From Bauldia sp. (GTDB lineage Bacteria; Pseudomonadota; Alphaproteobacteria; Rhizobiales; Kaistiaceae), in contig NZ_JAGRLA010000131.1 in the NCBI RefSeq assembly GCF_020442045.1, positions 1 to 64,000 of the forward strand: a DNA stretch of 64,000 nucleotides, in the 5' to 3' direction. This document shows, one piece after another, positions 28,187 through 37,719 of the stretch. The position numbers and the translations under genes were made by a program. The notes under the pieces are model-generated. The model did no database searches and had not been told where the DNA came from. It saw only the letters and a program-made list of their open reading frames with translations. Position 1 is the stretch's first letter; every line of letters starts with the position of its first letter.

Positions 28187-28444
28187 ATGAGCGACCAAAC
28201 CAAATCCATTCTCGCCTGGGTGATCATCGGCCTGATCGCCGGCCTCGTGGCGAGCCTGATCGTCGGCGGCGGCGGCGGCATCATAGGATGGCTCATTGCC
28301 GGCCTGATCGGCTCGGTGGTCGGCGGCTTCCTGGCCCGTCAGCTCAACATCAAGCTGAACACCGGCAATGCCTTCCTCGACCAGGTGATCATCGCCATCG
28401 TTGGCGCGATCATCGTCCTGATCATCGCCAGGATCATCACCTGA
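28187..28444 (+). CDS. GlsB/YeaQ/YmgE family small membrane protein
   Basis: The 85-residue protein has three short hydrophobic helices: WVIIGLIAGLVASLIVGGGG, GGIIGWLIAGLIGSVVGGFL and VIIAIVGAIIVLIIARI. The glycine-rich helix pattern and length match transglycosylase-associated (GlsB/YeaQ/YmgE) stress-response proteins. ATG 28187 follows AGGGGGCG. It lies 99 bp after the bactofilin-like gene. In other bacteria members are induced by envelope, acid or osmotic stress; no activity is established. Confidence 0.85.
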   Translation: MSDQTKSILAWVIIGLIAGLVASLIVGGGGGIIGWLIAGLIGSVVGGFLARQLNIKLNTGNAFLDQVIIAIVGAIIVLIIARIIT

Positions 28445-28572
28445 CGACACCCGTCGGGGAATAACGGCTGCGGATCGACGGGTTGCCGGCCGGGCGGGCG
28501 GGCGGTGGCCCGCAGGTGGCGTAGCGCAGTCGCCCGGACCGCCTTTCAGCAATCAATATCGGAGGGAACCTC

Positions 28573-28815
28573 ATGTCACCGGCGAAGAAAGCGTTCCGCT
28601 GGGTATTCGGAATATGCCTGGGGCTCGGGGTGCTGCTCGGCCTGGTCAAGATCGTCGCGCCCGACGCGGCAAGCGTGACCTGGAACGGCCAGGAGATGAC
28701 CGGGATCGGCGCCCTGCTGGTCGGCGGAGGGCTAGGCGCCGTCTTCGGCCTGATCTTCGGAGCGATCATCGCCGGAATCGTCTGGCTGGCGACCCGCGGC
28801 TCCGCCAGGCGCTAA
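28573..28815 (+). CDS. Small two-helix membrane protein, function unknown
   Basis: The 80-residue product starts at ATG 28573 behind CGGAGGGAACC. It has a first helix around FGICLGLGVLLGLVKIVAP, then VTWNGQEMTGIGALLVGGG, and a second glycine-rich helix ending in WLATRG. Helix packing by glycine resembles the preceding GlsB-type protein but I do not recognise the family. The codon pattern and strong ribosome site support a real gene. It is 128 bp after the GlsB-like gene and 121 bp ahead of lipA. Confidence 0.65.
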   Translation: MSPAKKAFRWVFGICLGLGVLLGLVKIVAPDAASVTWNGQEMTGIGALLVGGGLGAVFGLIFGAIIAGIVWLATRGSARR

Positions 28816-28846
28816 GGGGGCGCCGGGCTGCCCTGCGTCCATGGCA

Positions 28847-28876
28847 TTGGTGTTGGCCGGCGCGATCAACTATATG
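28847..28876 (+). promoter_or_regulatory. Candidate promoter for lipA
   Basis: TTGGTG (28847-28852) and TATATG (28871-28876), 18 bases apart, lie 60 bases ahead of the lipA ATG in an otherwise GC-rich spacer. Pattern match only. Confidence 0.35.
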
Positions 28877-28936
28877 AAACGACACGGAGACGGCCCGGCC
28901 GGGCGGCCGGTCGGGGCGGGGGAGACAGGATAGTCC

Positions 28937-29896
28937 ATGGTCGTCGTAGTCGACACGGTCAGCGAAGCGCGCCCGCGCCCGCGCCACCCGGAAAAGGCAC
29001 ACCGCCCGGACAACGCCGTGGCGCGCAAGCCGGACTGGATCCGGGTGAAGGCACCGAACTCCCCGGTCTTCCGCGAAACCACCGGCATCGTGCGCGAGCA
29101 CGGGCTGGTGACGGTCTGCGAGGAGGCCGGCTGCCCGAATATCGGCGAATGCTGGTCGAAGAAGCACGCCACCTTCATGATCATGGGCGACACCTGCACG
29201 CGGGCCTGCGCCTTCTGCAACGTGCGCACCGGCCAGCCCGGCCCGCTCGACGCCGACGAGCCCTGGAAGGTGGCCGATGCGACCGCCAAGCTCGGGCTCG
29301 AGCATGTCGTGGTGACCTCGGTCGACCGCGACGACCTCGCTGACGGCGGCGCCGGGCATTTCGCCCGGACCATCGCCGAGATCCGCAAGGCGTCGCCGGC
29401 GACGATCGAGATCCTGACGCCGGATTTCCTGCGCAAGGACGGGGCGATCGAGACCGTGGTCGACTCGCGCCCCGACGTCTTCAACCACAATCTCGAGACC
29501 GTTCCGTCGAAATACCTGACGGTGCGGCCGGGCGCCCGCTATTTCGCCTCGCTCCGCCTGCTCCAGAAGGTCAAGGAGCGCGACCCGCAGATGTTCACCA
29601 AGTCGGGCATCATGGTCGGGCTCGGCGAGGAACGGAACGAGGTGCTGCAACTGATGGACGACCTGCGCTCGGCCGGGGTCGACTTCCTGACCATCGGCCA
29701 GTATCTGCAGCCGACCCGCAAGCACCACCCGGTCATGCGCTACGTCACCCCGGAGGAGTTCCGGGCCTATGAGACGATCGCCTATGCCAAGGGCTTCCTG
29801 ATGGTCTCGGCGACGCCGCTGACCCGTTCGTCGCACCATGCGGGCGAGGATTTCGCCAAGCTGCGGGCCGCCCGCGCGGCGAAGCAGGGACACTGA
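28937..29896 (+). CDS. lipA: Lipoyl synthase (radical SAM)
   Basis: The 319-residue enzyme inserts two sulphurs into protein-bound octanoyl groups to make lipoate. It holds both iron-sulphur motifs: the auxiliary cluster Cys61/66/72 ([14 protein letters not shown]) and the radical-SAM cluster Cys87/91/94 (TCTRACAFC). [28 protein letters not shown] and the terminal [11 protein letters not shown] (the Ser ligand region) are also typical. ATG 28937 yields normal length. It lies 3 kb downstream of the lipoate-dependent PDH genes, the usual alphaproteobacterial arrangement, and is followed at 15 bp by ratA. Confidence 0.97.
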   Translation: MVVVVDTVSEARPRPRHPEKAHRPDNAVARKPDWIRVKAPNSPVFRETTGIVREHGLVTVCEEAGCPNIGECWSKKHATFMIMGDTCTRACAFCNVRTGQPGPLDADEPWKVADATAKLGLEHVVVTSVDRDDLADGGAGHFARTIAEIRKASPATIEILTPDFLRKDGAIETVVDSRPDVFNHNLETVPSKYLTVRPGARYFASLRLLQKVKERDPQMFTKSGIMVGLGEERNEVLQLMDDLRSAGVDFLTIGQYLQPTRKHHPVMRYVTPEEFRAYETIAYAKGFLMVSATPLTRSSHHAGEDFAKLRAARAAKQGH

Positions 29897-29911
29897 GGCC
29901 GGGCGGCCGCG

Positions 29912-30367
29912 ATGCCGCAATTCTCCACCACGCGCCACGTTCCGCACAGCGCCACCGACATGTTCGACCTGGTGGCGGACGTGAAGTCCTATCCGCGTTT
30001 CGTGCCGCTTTGCGAGAGCCTGGTGGTGCGTTCGCGCCGCCGTGAGGAGGGGCGCGAGATCCTCATCGCGACCATGGCGATCGCCTACAAGATGATCCGC
30101 GAATCCTTCACCACCAGGGTGGTGCTCGATCGCGAGGCGATGACGATCCGCGCCGAATACCTCGACGGGCCGTTCAGCCACCTGGAGAATGTCTGGCGTT
30201 TCGAGCCGCACGGGCGCGGCGACTGCGTCGTCCATTTCAACATCGACTACGCGTTCCGCTCACGAGCATTGTCGATGCTGATGGGTGCCGTCTTCGACCG
30301 GGCATTCCGGAAATTCACGCAAGCCTTCGAGGAGCGCGCCGACGCGGTCTATGGCGCCCCGGCCTGA
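29912..30367 (+). CDS. RatA/COQ10-type START-domain protein
   Basis: The 151-residue protein is a polyketide-cyclase/START-like fold (PQFSTTRHVPHSATDMFDLV, YPRFVPLCESLVV, IRESFTTRVVLD, WRFEPHGRGDCVVHFNIDY). In alphaproteobacteria it corresponds to the COQ10 group, which binds ubiquinone and supports its function; the E. coli homologue RatA was reported as a ribosome-association toxin. No antitoxin partner (ratB) is encoded next to it, so a quinone role is the better reading. It follows lipA by 15 bp, a conserved pairing, and is convergent with the EamA gene across 27 bp. Confidence 0.85.
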   Translation: MPQFSTTRHVPHSATDMFDLVADVKSYPRFVPLCESLVVRSRRREEGREILIATMAIAYKMIRESFTTRVVLDREAMTIRAEYLDGPFSHLENVWRFEPHGRGDCVVHFNIDYAFRSRALSMLMGAVFDRAFRKFTQAFEERADAVYGAPA

Positions 30368-30394
30368 GGCCGGCGCCCTGAGGCTTCCGCCATC

Positions 30395-31300
30395 TCAGGC
30401 GGCAACGGCACGCCGACGCGGCGGGACCGTCATGGCGACAACGCCGACAACGACGCAGCCGAGCCCTGCCCACGCCGTCGGATTCAAGGTCTCGCCAAGA
30501 AAGACGACACCGATGCCAACGCCGATCGGAACGCGCAGATAGGCCTGGGCGGTGGTGCCGACCGAGCCGAGCGTCGCGACGAGCCGGAAATAGATGACGA
30601 AGGCGAGGGCGGTCGAAAGCACCGAGAGCGCGAGGAGCGCGAAAACCGACCGCGCCGCCGGCTCGAGCGTCCAGGGATGGTCGACCACGAGACTGACCGG
30701 GACGAGGATCGCCGCGCCGCAGATGAGCGAGCCCGCGGCCGGCATGATCGGGTCGAGGTCCCGGAAGCTCCTGCCGAAGATCGCCGCGCCCGCATAGCAG
30801 ATCGTCGCGGCGACGATGGCGAGCTGCGCCCAGACCTCGCGCCCCAGGCCATCGAGTGATTCCACCCCGACGATCAGGCAGGTGCCGAGCAGGCCGGCGG
30901 CGACGCCGAACAGCTTGCGGCGCGACACGGCCTCGTGGCCGGTGACCAGCGCGGTCAGGAGAAAGACGAAGATCGGCGCCGTCGAATTGAGGATCGTCGC
31001 GAGGCCGGCCTCCGTCGTCTGTTCCGCCCAGGCGATCATCGTGAAGGGCAGGACGCTGTTGAGGCAGGCCTGGAACAGGAACCGGCGCCAGATCGAAAAG
31101 CCGGTCGGCAGCCTCAGACCGCGCCACCGGATGACGCCGACAAGGATCGCGCCGGCGATCAGCGTGCGCGCGGCGATCAGGGTGACCGGCGGAATGGCCT
31201 CGACGCCGATCCTGATGAAGGTGTAGGACGCCCCCCACAAGGTGGAGAGCAGAAGGAGGAGGGCGAGCGCCCCCGCCATGCCCGGCCTGTCGTCCATCAT
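30395..31300 (-). CDS. EamA (DMT superfamily) transporter
   Basis: The 301-residue protein has ten hydrophobic helices arranged as two EamA repeats. The first begins LLLSTLWGASYTFIRIGVEA, and the second near ATICYAGAAIFGRSFRDL. FMN/amino-acid or drug/metabolite export is typical for the family. I chose ATG 31300 (with a second Met directly after), which follows GGAGACG; the frame is open far upstream, but that region overlaps the divergent regulator and lacks hydrophobic character. It is divergent from an ArsR-like regulator (120-bp gap), which may control it. Confidence 0.85.
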   Translation of the reverse strand: MMDDRPGMAGALALLLLLSTLWGASYTFIRIGVEAIPPVTLIAARTLIAGAILVGVIRWRGLRLPTGFSIWRRFLFQACLNSVLPFTMIAWAEQTTEAGLATILNSTAPIFVFLLTALVTGHEAVSRRKLFGVAAGLLGTCLIVGVESLDGLGREVWAQLAIVAATICYAGAAIFGRSFRDLDPIMPAAGSLICGAAILVPVSLVVDHPWTLEPAARSVFALLALSVLSTALAFVIYFRLVATLGSVGTTAQAYLRVPIGVGIGVVFLGETLNPTAWAGLGCVVVGVVAMTVPPRRRAVAA

Positions 31301-31420
31301 CGTCTCCGCGATCCGAATGGTTCCCGGCATCCTTCTAGGCTCCGCGGCGCGCGCCATGCTTCGGTCGTGGCCGAACCATTGACGCCTGACGGCGAGGCGA
31401 TCCGCTGCTAGTCTCGCGTC

Positions 31421-32182
31421 ATGTCGACCATCGCTTCGGCCAATACCATCGCCGAGGTCGCCAGCCTCATCGGCGACGCGGCGCGGGCCAACATGCTCTC
31501 CGCGTTGATGGGCGGGCAGGCGCTGACCGCCGGCGAGCTCGCGCGCATCGCCAACGTCACGGCGCAGACCGCGAGCGGCCACCTCGCCAGGATGGCCGAG
31601 GGACGGCTGGTCCTCGTCGAGAAGCAGGGCCGGCACCGCTACTACAGGCTGGCCTCTCCGGAGGTCGCCCAGGCGCTCCACACCCTGATGGCCGTCGCCG
31701 CCTCCGGCCCCGGACGGCACCACCCGGTCGGCCCCCGCGAGGAGGCGCTGCGGCTGGCGCGGACCTGCTACGACCATATGGCCGGGCGGCTCGCCGTTGC
31801 CCTGGCGGAATCGCTGTGCCGGAACGACCACATGATCCTGGCCGACGGCGCCGGGCTGGTCACCGACCAGGGACACGCATTCTTCCGCGAATTCGGGATC
31901 GACCTGGAACCGGCCACGCGATCGAGACGGCCGCTCTGCCGGACCTGCCTCGACTGGAGCGAGCGGCGGCATCACCTCGCCGGCCGCCTCGGCGCGGCGC
32001 TCCTCGGCCGGGTCCTCGAGCTCAAATGGGTGACGCGCGTCCCGGGAAGCCGCGCCCTGACGGTCACCCGCGGCGGCGAGGCGGGTTTCGCGAGGACGTT
32101 CCGGTTCCGGCCCGACTGGCAACGCGCCCTGGCCGGGGACGTCCCGGCCGGAGCGGTGGTCGAAGCGGCATCAATCGATTAG
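31421..32182 (+). CDS. ArsR-type winged-helix regulator with long C-terminal domain
   Basis: The 253-residue protein begins with a winged-helix domain (about residues 8-95): IGDAARANMLSALMGGQALT, AGELARIANVTAQTASGHLA (recognition helix) and the wing GRHRYYRLASPEVA. The remaining 155 residues include RLARTCYDHMAGRLAVALAE and PLCRTCLDWSERRHHLAGRL, an added domain common to a subgroup of ArsR proteins. The CRTC pair and nearby His residues could bind metal or sense redox, but that is inference. It is divergent from the EamA transporter and probably regulates it. Its last 12 bases overlap the 3' end of cinA on the other strand. Confidence 0.85.
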   Translation: MSTIASANTIAEVASLIGDAARANMLSALMGGQALTAGELARIANVTAQTASGHLARMAEGRLVLVEKQGRHRYYRLASPEVAQALHTLMAVAASGPGRHHPVGPREEALRLARTCYDHMAGRLAVALAESLCRNDHMILADGAGLVTDQGHAFFREFGIDLEPATRSRRPLCRTCLDWSERRHHLAGRLGAALLGRVLELKWVTRVPGSRALTVTRGGEAGFARTFRFRPDWQRALAGDVPAGAVVEAASID

Positions 32183-32665
32183 CGCGCGGAGCATGGCGAG
32201 GGCCTGCCCGACCGCGGCAAGGCGGACTCCCGAGCGATCGAGGCCCTTGTAGACATGGCAGAAATGGTGGGTGGCCCCGCCGCGTCCGAGCGCCGCGAAA
32301 TGGACCAGCCCGACAGGTTTGTCGGCGGTTCCGCCGCCGGGACCGGCGATGCCGGTGATCGCGACGGCGAGGTCGGCCTCAGACCGTTCGAGCGCCCCCG
32401 CCACCATCGCCTTCGCCACCTCCTCACTGACCGCTCCGACCCGGTCGATCAGCTCGGCCGGGACACCAAGCAGATCGGTTTTCGCCGCGTTGGAATAGGT
32501 GACGAAGCCGCAATCGACCACGGCAGACGAGCCGGCGATCTCGGTGAGGGTGCCGGCGACGAGGCCGCCGGTGCAGGATTCCGCGGTCGCCACCATCAAC
32601 CCGGCGGCCGTGGCATGCTCGACGACTTCGCGGGCGAGGGGAAGGAGGGAGGAGAGGTCGGTCAT
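32171..32665 (-). CDS. pncC: CinA C-terminal domain protein (nicotinamide-nucleotide amidohydrolase)
   Basis: The 164-residue protein is a stand-alone CinA-C/PncC domain that deamidates NMN to nicotinate mononucleotide in the pyridine nucleotide salvage cycle. The signature segments are MVATAESCTGGLVAGTLTEI (Ser/Thr active region), GFVTYSNAAKTDLLGV, GAVSEEVAKAMVAGAL and AVAITGIAGPGGGTADKPVG. Start ATG 32665 overlaps the ispDF stop by 4 bases (ATGA), giving translational coupling, the usual alphaproteobacterial order. Its stop codon region overlaps the convergent regulator by 12 bp. Confidence 0.9.
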   Translation of the reverse strand: MTDLSSLLPLAREVVEHATAAGLMVATAESCTGGLVAGTLTEIAGSSAVVDCGFVTYSNAAKTDLLGVPAELIDRVGAVSEEVAKAMVAGALERSEADLAVAITGIAGPGGGTADKPVGLVHFAALGRGGATHHFCHVYKGLDRSGVRLAAVGQALAMLRALID

Positions 32666-33858
32666 GGGCGGTCGCCCGCAAAAGGCAGGCGGATGGTCGC
32701 GGTCGCGGTGGCGGCGAGCCCTTCGCCGCGGCCGATGAAGCCGAGCCGCTCGTTGGTCGTCGCCTTGACCGCGACGCGGTCGACGGAGATGCCGCATATC
32801 GCGGCGATCCGCTGGCGCATGGCCAGACGATGCGCCGAGATGCGGGGCGCCTCGGTGACGATGGTCACGTCGAGGCTCGCGATCACGCCGCCCCGCGCCG
32901 CGACGCGCCCGGCGGCGAAAGCGAGGAAGCGGTCGGAGGAAACGTCCTTCCATTGCGGGTCGGATGGCGGGAAATGGTCGCCGATGTCGCCCTCGGCGAG
33001 CGCGCCGAGAACCGCGTCGGTCAGCGCGTGGAGCGCGACGTCGCCGTCCGAATGGGCGGAGACGCCAAGGCTGTGAGGCAGGACCAGACCGCCGAGCGCG
33101 ACGCTGTCGCCGGGCCCGAAGGCATGGACGTCATAGCCGGTGCCGACCCGGACATCGCCACGGGCAAGGGCTGCCTCGGCGCGCAGCCGCCGGTCGGCGG
33201 CGGCGATCTCCTCCGCCGTGGTGAGCTTGATGTTGCCGCTCTCGCCATCGGCGACGCGGACGGGAATGCCAGCCCATTCGGCGACCGCCGCGTCGTCGGT
33301 GAAATCCAGCCCGGCGCCGGCGGCGCGATCATGGGCGTCCAGAATGGCGTCGAAGCGAAACCCCTGCGGCGTCTCCGCGGTCCGCAGCGCGTCGCGCGAC
33401 ACCGTTCCGGTGACGAGGCCGGCCGGGTCAACGGACTTGAGCGTCGCCGTGACCGGCGAGGCGGGCAGCACCGCATCGGCATCGTCGAGACCGGCGAGGA
33501 CCCGCCCGATCAGGTCATCGGAGGCGAAGGGACGGACCGCGTCATGGATCAGCACCCGCAGCGGCGGGTCGGCGGCGAGGCCGAGGAGACCGTTGCGGAC
33601 CGATTCCTGCCGGCTCGCGCCCCCGGCCACCCAGGGCAGCAGCCGCTCGTTCCGCGGCGCAACTGCCTCGAACAGGTCGGCATCGCCCGCGCCGATCACC
33701 GCCAGCACCGTCATCCGGCGGGGGTGGGAGAGGAAGCGCTCAAGTGTGAGCCGTATCACAGGAACGCCGCCGATCTCCCTGTATTGTTTCGGTAAATCGC
33801 CCCCGCCCGCGCGGACGCCCCGCCCTCCGGCGACGATCAATGCGGTCGTATCGCTCAT
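32662..33858 (-). CDS. ispDF: Bifunctional IspD/IspF of the MEP isoprenoid pathway
   Basis: The 398-residue fusion joins IspD (4-diphosphocytidyl-2-C-methylerythritol synthase, about 1-225) and IspF (2-C-methylerythritol 2,4-cyclodiphosphate synthase, about 240-398), steps 3 and 5 of isoprenoid precursor synthesis. IspD shows LIVAGGRGVRAGGGDLPKQY, IHDAVRPFASDDLI and LTTAEEIAAAD. IspF shows GTGYDVHAFGPGD (metal Asp and His), LPHSLGVSAHSDGDVALHAL and KATTNERLGFIGRGEG. The fusion is typical of alphaproteobacteria and epsilonproteobacteria. ATG 33858 follows AGGATG; a TTG five codons upstream is possible. cinA/pncC follows with a 4-base overlap. Confidence 0.96.
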   Translation of the reverse strand: MSDTTALIVAGGRGVRAGGGDLPKQYREIGGVPVIRLTLERFLSHPRRMTVLAVIGAGDADLFEAVAPRNERLLPWVAGGASRQESVRNGLLGLAADPPLRVLIHDAVRPFASDDLIGRVLAGLDDADAVLPASPVTATLKSVDPAGLVTGTVSRDALRTAETPQGFRFDAILDAHDRAAGAGLDFTDDAAVAEWAGIPVRVADGESGNIKLTTAEEIAAADRRLRAEAALARGDVRVGTGYDVHAFGPGDSVALGGLVLPHSLGVSAHSDGDVALHALTDAVLGALAEGDIGDHFPPSDPQWKDVSSDRFLAFAAGRVAARGGVIASLDVTIVTEAPRISAHRLAMRQRIAAICGISVDRVAVKATTNERLGFIGRGEGLAATATATIRLPFAGDRP

Positions 33859-33967
33859 CAAATCATCCTGCAATGGAACCGGTCACTTCCGGTGGCGCGG
33901 CGCATCCCACCTATGCTGCGACGCAATGCGATTCTGCTTGCGGTCCGGCACGGGTTGACTAGGATAT

Positions 33968-35014
33968 ATGCAAACAGCATTGTGCCTAACGAATATGCAT
34001 CCGGACAATTCCATAGCCCCTCTGGCGAAACCAATGCGGATCGGACCCGTTTCCGTGCCGAACCGCGTTTTCCTCGCGCCGATGTCGGGCATCTCCGATC
34101 GCCCGTTCCGCCAGCTTGCCCTCCGGTTCGGTGCCGGCCTCGTCATTTCCGAAATGACGGTGGGCGAAAAACTGGCAAAGGGCAATGCCGAAGCATGCGT
34201 CCGCGCCGAAAGGGCGGGCGAGGGACCCCATGTCGTCCAGCTTGCCGGGCGGGAAGCGCGGTGGATGGCCGAAGGCGCGCGGGCGGCCGGGGATGCAGGC
34301 GCCGACATCATCGACATCAACATGGGCTGCCCGGCCAGGAAGGTGACCGGGGGCTATTCCGGCTCGGCGCTGATGCGGGACCTCGACCACGCGCTCGGAT
34401 TGATCGAGGCGACGGTCGGGGCGACGACACGACCCGTCACCCTGAAGATGCGGCTCGGCTGGGACGACCGGTCGATCAACGCGCCGGAGCTTGCGCGCCG
34501 GGCCGAGGACGCCGGAATCAGCATGGTGACCGTCCATGGCCGCACGCGATGCCAGTTCTACAACGGGACCGCCGACTGGGCCGGTATCCGGGCGGTGAAG
34601 GACGCCGTCTCGATCCCGGTCGTCGCCAATGGCGACCTGTCCGCGCCCGAGGATCTTTCCCGGATGCTCGCCCTGTCCGGCGCCGACGCGGTGATGGTCG
34701 GCCGTGGCGCCTGCGGCCGGCCATGGCTGCCGGGCCATATCGCCGCATTCGCCGCGACCGGGACGATGCCGGAGGCGCCGGCCGGCGCCGCGCTCGCCGA
34801 TATCGTCATCGGCCACCATGAGGCGCTGATCGGGCTCTATGGCGAGCGGGTCGGGGTCCGCGCCGCCCGCAAGCATCTTGCCTGGTACATGGAGCGCGTC
34901 GGCGCTCCGGGCGACGGCCTGAAGCGGGCGATCCTGACCGAATCGCGGCCCGACGCCGTGATGACGATGATGCGCGCCCTGATCGATCCGGATCCGGAGA
35001 GGAGGGCAGCGTGA
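33968..35014 (+). CDS. dusB: tRNA-dihydrouridine synthase DusB (NifR3)
   Basis: The 348-residue FMN enzyme reduces uridine to dihydrouridine in the tRNA D-loop. Landmarks are [20 protein letters not shown] (FMN site), [24 protein letters not shown]-type segment [20 protein letters not shown] with the catalytic Cys, [27 protein letters not shown] and [16 protein letters not shown]. Its classical name nifR3 comes from its position ahead of ntrBC, as here: the ntrB GTG overlaps its stop codon. ATG 33968 has an AGGA site 4 bases upstream; later in-frame Met codons (33995, 34034) cannot be excluded. Confidence 0.95.
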   Translation: MQTALCLTNMHPDNSIAPLAKPMRIGPVSVPNRVFLAPMSGISDRPFRQLALRFGAGLVISEMTVGEKLAKGNAEACVRAERAGEGPHVVQLAGREARWMAEGARAAGDAGADIIDINMGCPARKVTGGYSGSALMRDLDHALGLIEATVGATTRPVTLKMRLGWDDRSINAPELARRAEDAGISMVTVHGRTRCQFYNGTADWAGIRAVKDAVSIPVVANGDLSAPEDLSRMLALSGADAVMVGRGACGRPWLPGHIAAFAATGTMPEAPAGAALADIVIGHHEALIGLYGERVGVRAARKHLAWYMERVGAPGDGLKRAILTESRPDAVMTMMRALIDPDPERRAA

Positions 35015-36144
35015 ACGTCGACACGATGAGCGGCGCCCGCTCCGCGACCGGCGAGGCGAATGCATGGGCCCTGCTCAACGCGCTGCCGCATCCGGTGATC
35101 CTGGTCGAGGCCGACGACCATATCGGCGAAGCCAATATCGCGGCCGAAGCCTTCTTCCAGGCATCGGCGAGCGTGATCAAGCGGCATCTGCTGGAAGATT
35201 TCATCCCCTTCGGCAGCCCGCTGCTGTCGCTGATCGACCAGGTTCGCGAGCGCGGCGCCGCGGTCAACGAATACCGGGTCGATATCGGTACGCCGCGCAA
35301 CGGCACCGAACGCGTCGTCGACATCTATGCGTCACCGGCCTCCGACGGCAGCCGCGGCGTCGTCCTGCTGCTCCAGGAACGGACGATGACCGACAAGATC
35401 GACCGCCAGCTCACGCACCGGGGCGCCGCGCGATCGGTGACCGGCCTCGCCACCATGCTCGCCCATGAGATCAAGAATCCCTTGTCGGGCATCCGCGGCG
35501 CAGCGCAACTGCTCGAGACCTCGGTCGAGAACGATGACCGCGCCCTGACCCGCCTGATCCGCGACGAGGCCGACCGGATCGTCAAGCTCGTCGACCGGAT
35601 GGAGGTCTTCTCGGATGAGCGGCCGATCGAGCGCGAGCCGGTCAATATCCATGTCGTCCTCGATCGGGTGCGCGGCGTCGCCAAGTCGGGATTCGCCCGC
35701 AATATCCGCATTGTCGACGACTACGACCCCTCGCTGCCGCCGGTCTATGCGAACCACGACCAGCTCGTTCAGGTGTTCCTCAACCTGGTGAAGAATGCCT
35801 CGGAGGCGATCGCCCGGCAGGCCGACGGCGAAATCGTCCTTTCGACCGCGTTCAGGCCGGGCGTGCGCCTCTCGGTGGCCGGAAATTCCGACAAGGTGAG
35901 CCTGCCACTCGAATTCTGCGTGCGGGACAACGGGCCTGGCGTGCCGCCCGACATGGTCGCGCATCTCTTCGACCCATTCGTTACCTCCAAGGCGAACGGA
36001 ACCGGCCTGGGTCTTGCACTCGTGGCCAAGATCGTCGGCGATCATGGCGGCGTGATCGAATGCGAATCCCAACCGGGAAGGACCGTTTTTCGGGTGTTGA
36101 TGCCGGCTTTCCCGAACCGCTCGGCGCCAGTCAGGGAAGAGTAA
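35011..36144 (+). CDS. ntrB: Nitrogen regulation sensor histidine kinase NtrB (GlnL)
   Basis: The 377-residue cytoplasmic kinase has an N-terminal PAS domain (about 17-125), a HisKA domain with phosphoacceptor His152 in [20 protein letters not shown], and a HATPase domain (about 240-370; [26 protein letters not shown]). It phosphorylates NtrC under nitrogen limitation and is switched by PII. Start GTG 35011 overlaps the dusB TGA (GTGA) behind GGAGAGGAGGG. ntrC begins 2 bases after its stop codon. No membrane segment is present. Confidence 0.96.
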   Translation: MNVDTMSGARSATGEANAWALLNALPHPVILVEADDHIGEANIAAEAFFQASASVIKRHLLEDFIPFGSPLLSLIDQVRERGAAVNEYRVDIGTPRNGTERVVDIYASPASDGSRGVVLLLQERTMTDKIDRQLTHRGAARSVTGLATMLAHEIKNPLSGIRGAAQLLETSVENDDRALTRLIRDEADRIVKLVDRMEVFSDERPIEREPVNIHVVLDRVRGVAKSGFARNIRIVDDYDPSLPPVYANHDQLVQVFLNLVKNASEAIARQADGEIVLSTAFRPGVRLSVAGNSDKVSLPLEFCVRDNGPGVPPDMVAHLFDPFVTSKANGTGLGLALVAKIVGDHGGVIECESQPGRTVFRVLMPAFPNRSAPVREE

Positions 36145-36145
36145 G

Positions 36146-37588
36146 ATGCCGCTTGGAAATATCCTGGTCGCGGACGACGACGCCGCGATCCGCACGGTCC
36201 TCAACCAGGCGCTTTCGCGCGCCGGCTATTCGGTCCGGCTGACCTCCAACGCCGCCACCCTGTGGCGCTGGATCAGCTCGGGCGAGGGCGACCTGGTCAT
36301 CACCGACGTCGTGATGCCGGACGAGAATGCCTTCGATCTGCTGCCGCGGATCAAGCGGATCCGGCCGGACCTGCCGATCGTCGTGATGAGCGCGCAGAAC
36401 ACCTTCATGACCGCCATCCGGGCCTCGGAACGCGGTGCCTATGAATACCTGCCGAAGCCATTCGACCTGAAGGAGCTGACGTCGATCGTCGGCCGGGCGC
36501 TCGCCGAGCCGAAGTCGCGGCGGCTCGAGCCGGAAGGCGACGATCCCGGCGAGAATATTCCGCTGGTCGGGCGCTCGCCGGCGATGCAGGACATCTACCG
36601 GGTGCTTGCCCGGCTGATGCATACCGACCTGACGGTGATGGTCGCGGGCGAATCCGGGACCGGCAAGGAGCTCGTCGCCCGCGCCCTCCACGACTATGGC
36701 AAGCGCCGGACCGGGCCATTCGTCGCGATCAACATGGCGGCGATCCCGCGCGACCTGATCGAAGCGGAGCTGTTCGGCCACGAGAAGGGGGCCTTCACCG
36801 GCGCCCAGGCGCGGAGCTCCGGCCGCTTCGAACAGGCCGAGGGCGGCACGCTCTTCCTCGACGAGATCGGCGACATGCCGATGGAGGCGCAGACCCGGCT
36901 GCTGCGCGTCCTGCAGCAGGGCGAATACACGACCGTCGGCGGACGGACGTCGATCAAGACCGACGTCCGGATCATCGCGGCGACCAACAAGGACCTGCGC
37001 ATCCTGATCAACCAGGGGCTCTTCCGCGAGGACCTGTTCTTCCGGCTCAACGTCGTGCCGATTCGCCTGCCGCCGCTGCGCGAGCGCGGCGAGGACGTGC
37101 CCGACCTGGTCCGGCATTTCTTCTCGATGGTCGAGAAGGAGGGGCTGGCGACCAAGCGAATCGAGGTCTCGGCGATGGACCGGCTGAAGCGCTACCGCTG
37201 GCCGGGCAACGTCCGCGAGCTCGAAAACCTGGTCAGGCGGCTCGCCGCCCTCTATCCGCAGGAGACGATCACCGACAACATCATCGAGACCGAGCTCGAC
37301 CAGCCGGCGGTGACCATTTCCGGCGGGGACGGCGACGAGGACGAGACCCTGTCGGTCTCGGTGGAACGCCACCTCTCCAATTATTTCAATAGCTTCGGCG
37401 ATGCGCTGCCGCCGCCTGGCCTCTACCACCGGATCCTGCGGGAAGTGGAAAACCCGCTGATCAGCGTGGCGCTTGCCTCGACCCGGGGCAACCAGATCAA
37501 GGCCGCCGAACTCCTTGGCGTGAACCGCAACACGCTCAGGAAGAAGATCCGCGACCTCGACATCCAGGTGATCAGGGGCGGGCGCTGA
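36146..37588 (+). CDS. ntrC: Nitrogen response regulator NtrC (sigma-54 activator)
   Basis: The 480-residue protein has a receiver domain with phospho-Asp54 ([10 protein letters not shown]), an AAA+ domain with Walker A GESGTGKE, the sigma-54 contact loop GAFTGAQ, Walker [14 protein letters not shown], and a Fis-type DNA-binding helix-turn-helix at the C-terminus ([20 protein letters not shown]). All activator features are intact. It activates glutamine synthetase, ammonium transporter and PII genes from sigma-54 promoters. It lies directly after ntrB. Confidence 0.97.
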   Translation: MPLGNILVADDDAAIRTVLNQALSRAGYSVRLTSNAATLWRWISSGEGDLVITDVVMPDENAFDLLPRIKRIRPDLPIVVMSAQNTFMTAIRASERGAYEYLPKPFDLKELTSIVGRALAEPKSRRLEPEGDDPGENIPLVGRSPAMQDIYRVLARLMHTDLTVMVAGESGTGKELVARALHDYGKRRTGPFVAINMAAIPRDLIEAELFGHEKGAFTGAQARSSGRFEQAEGGTLFLDEIGDMPMEAQTRLLRVLQQGEYTTVGGRTSIKTDVRIIAATNKDLRILINQGLFREDLFFRLNVVPIRLPPLRERGEDVPDLVRHFFSMVEKEGLATKRIEVSAMDRLKRYRWPGNVRELENLVRRLAALYPQETITDNIIETELDQPAVTISGGDGDEDETLSVSVERHLSNYFNSFGDALPPPGLYHRILREVENPLISVALASTRGNQIKAAELLGVNRNTLRKKIRDLDIQVIRGGR

Positions 37589-37619
37589 GGTCCCGCGCCC
37601 AGACGCCGGGGTTGTTGTT
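37580..37619 (+). terminator. Weak terminator-like structure after ntrC
   Basis: GGGCGC (37580-37585) pairs with GCGCCC (37595-37600), a 6-bp GC stem that contains the ntrC stop codon in its loop. A T-rich run (GTTGTTGTTTTT) follows only 10 bases later, so the fit to a Rho-independent terminator is poor. ntrY starts at 37720. Confidence 0.25.
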
Positions 37620-37719
37620 TTTGGATCACAATATTGTTGCAATTTGGCCCCAGGCTGCCTAGTTCGATTTCGCGCGCCGGCAGGTCCTGACCGTCGGCCA
37701 CAGGCGGCCAAAGGGTGCC

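Noticed and set aside
29912..30367. RatA toxin of a type II toxin-antitoxin pair
   Set aside because: No antitoxin gene is adjacent, and the lipA-linked alphaproteobacterial homologue belongs to the COQ10 quinone-binding group.
37640..37665. Possible sigma-54 promoter (TTTGGCCCCAGGCTGCC) ahead of ntrY
   Set aside because: The spacing between the GG and GC dinucleotides is 9 instead of 10 bases and the surrounding consensus is poor.
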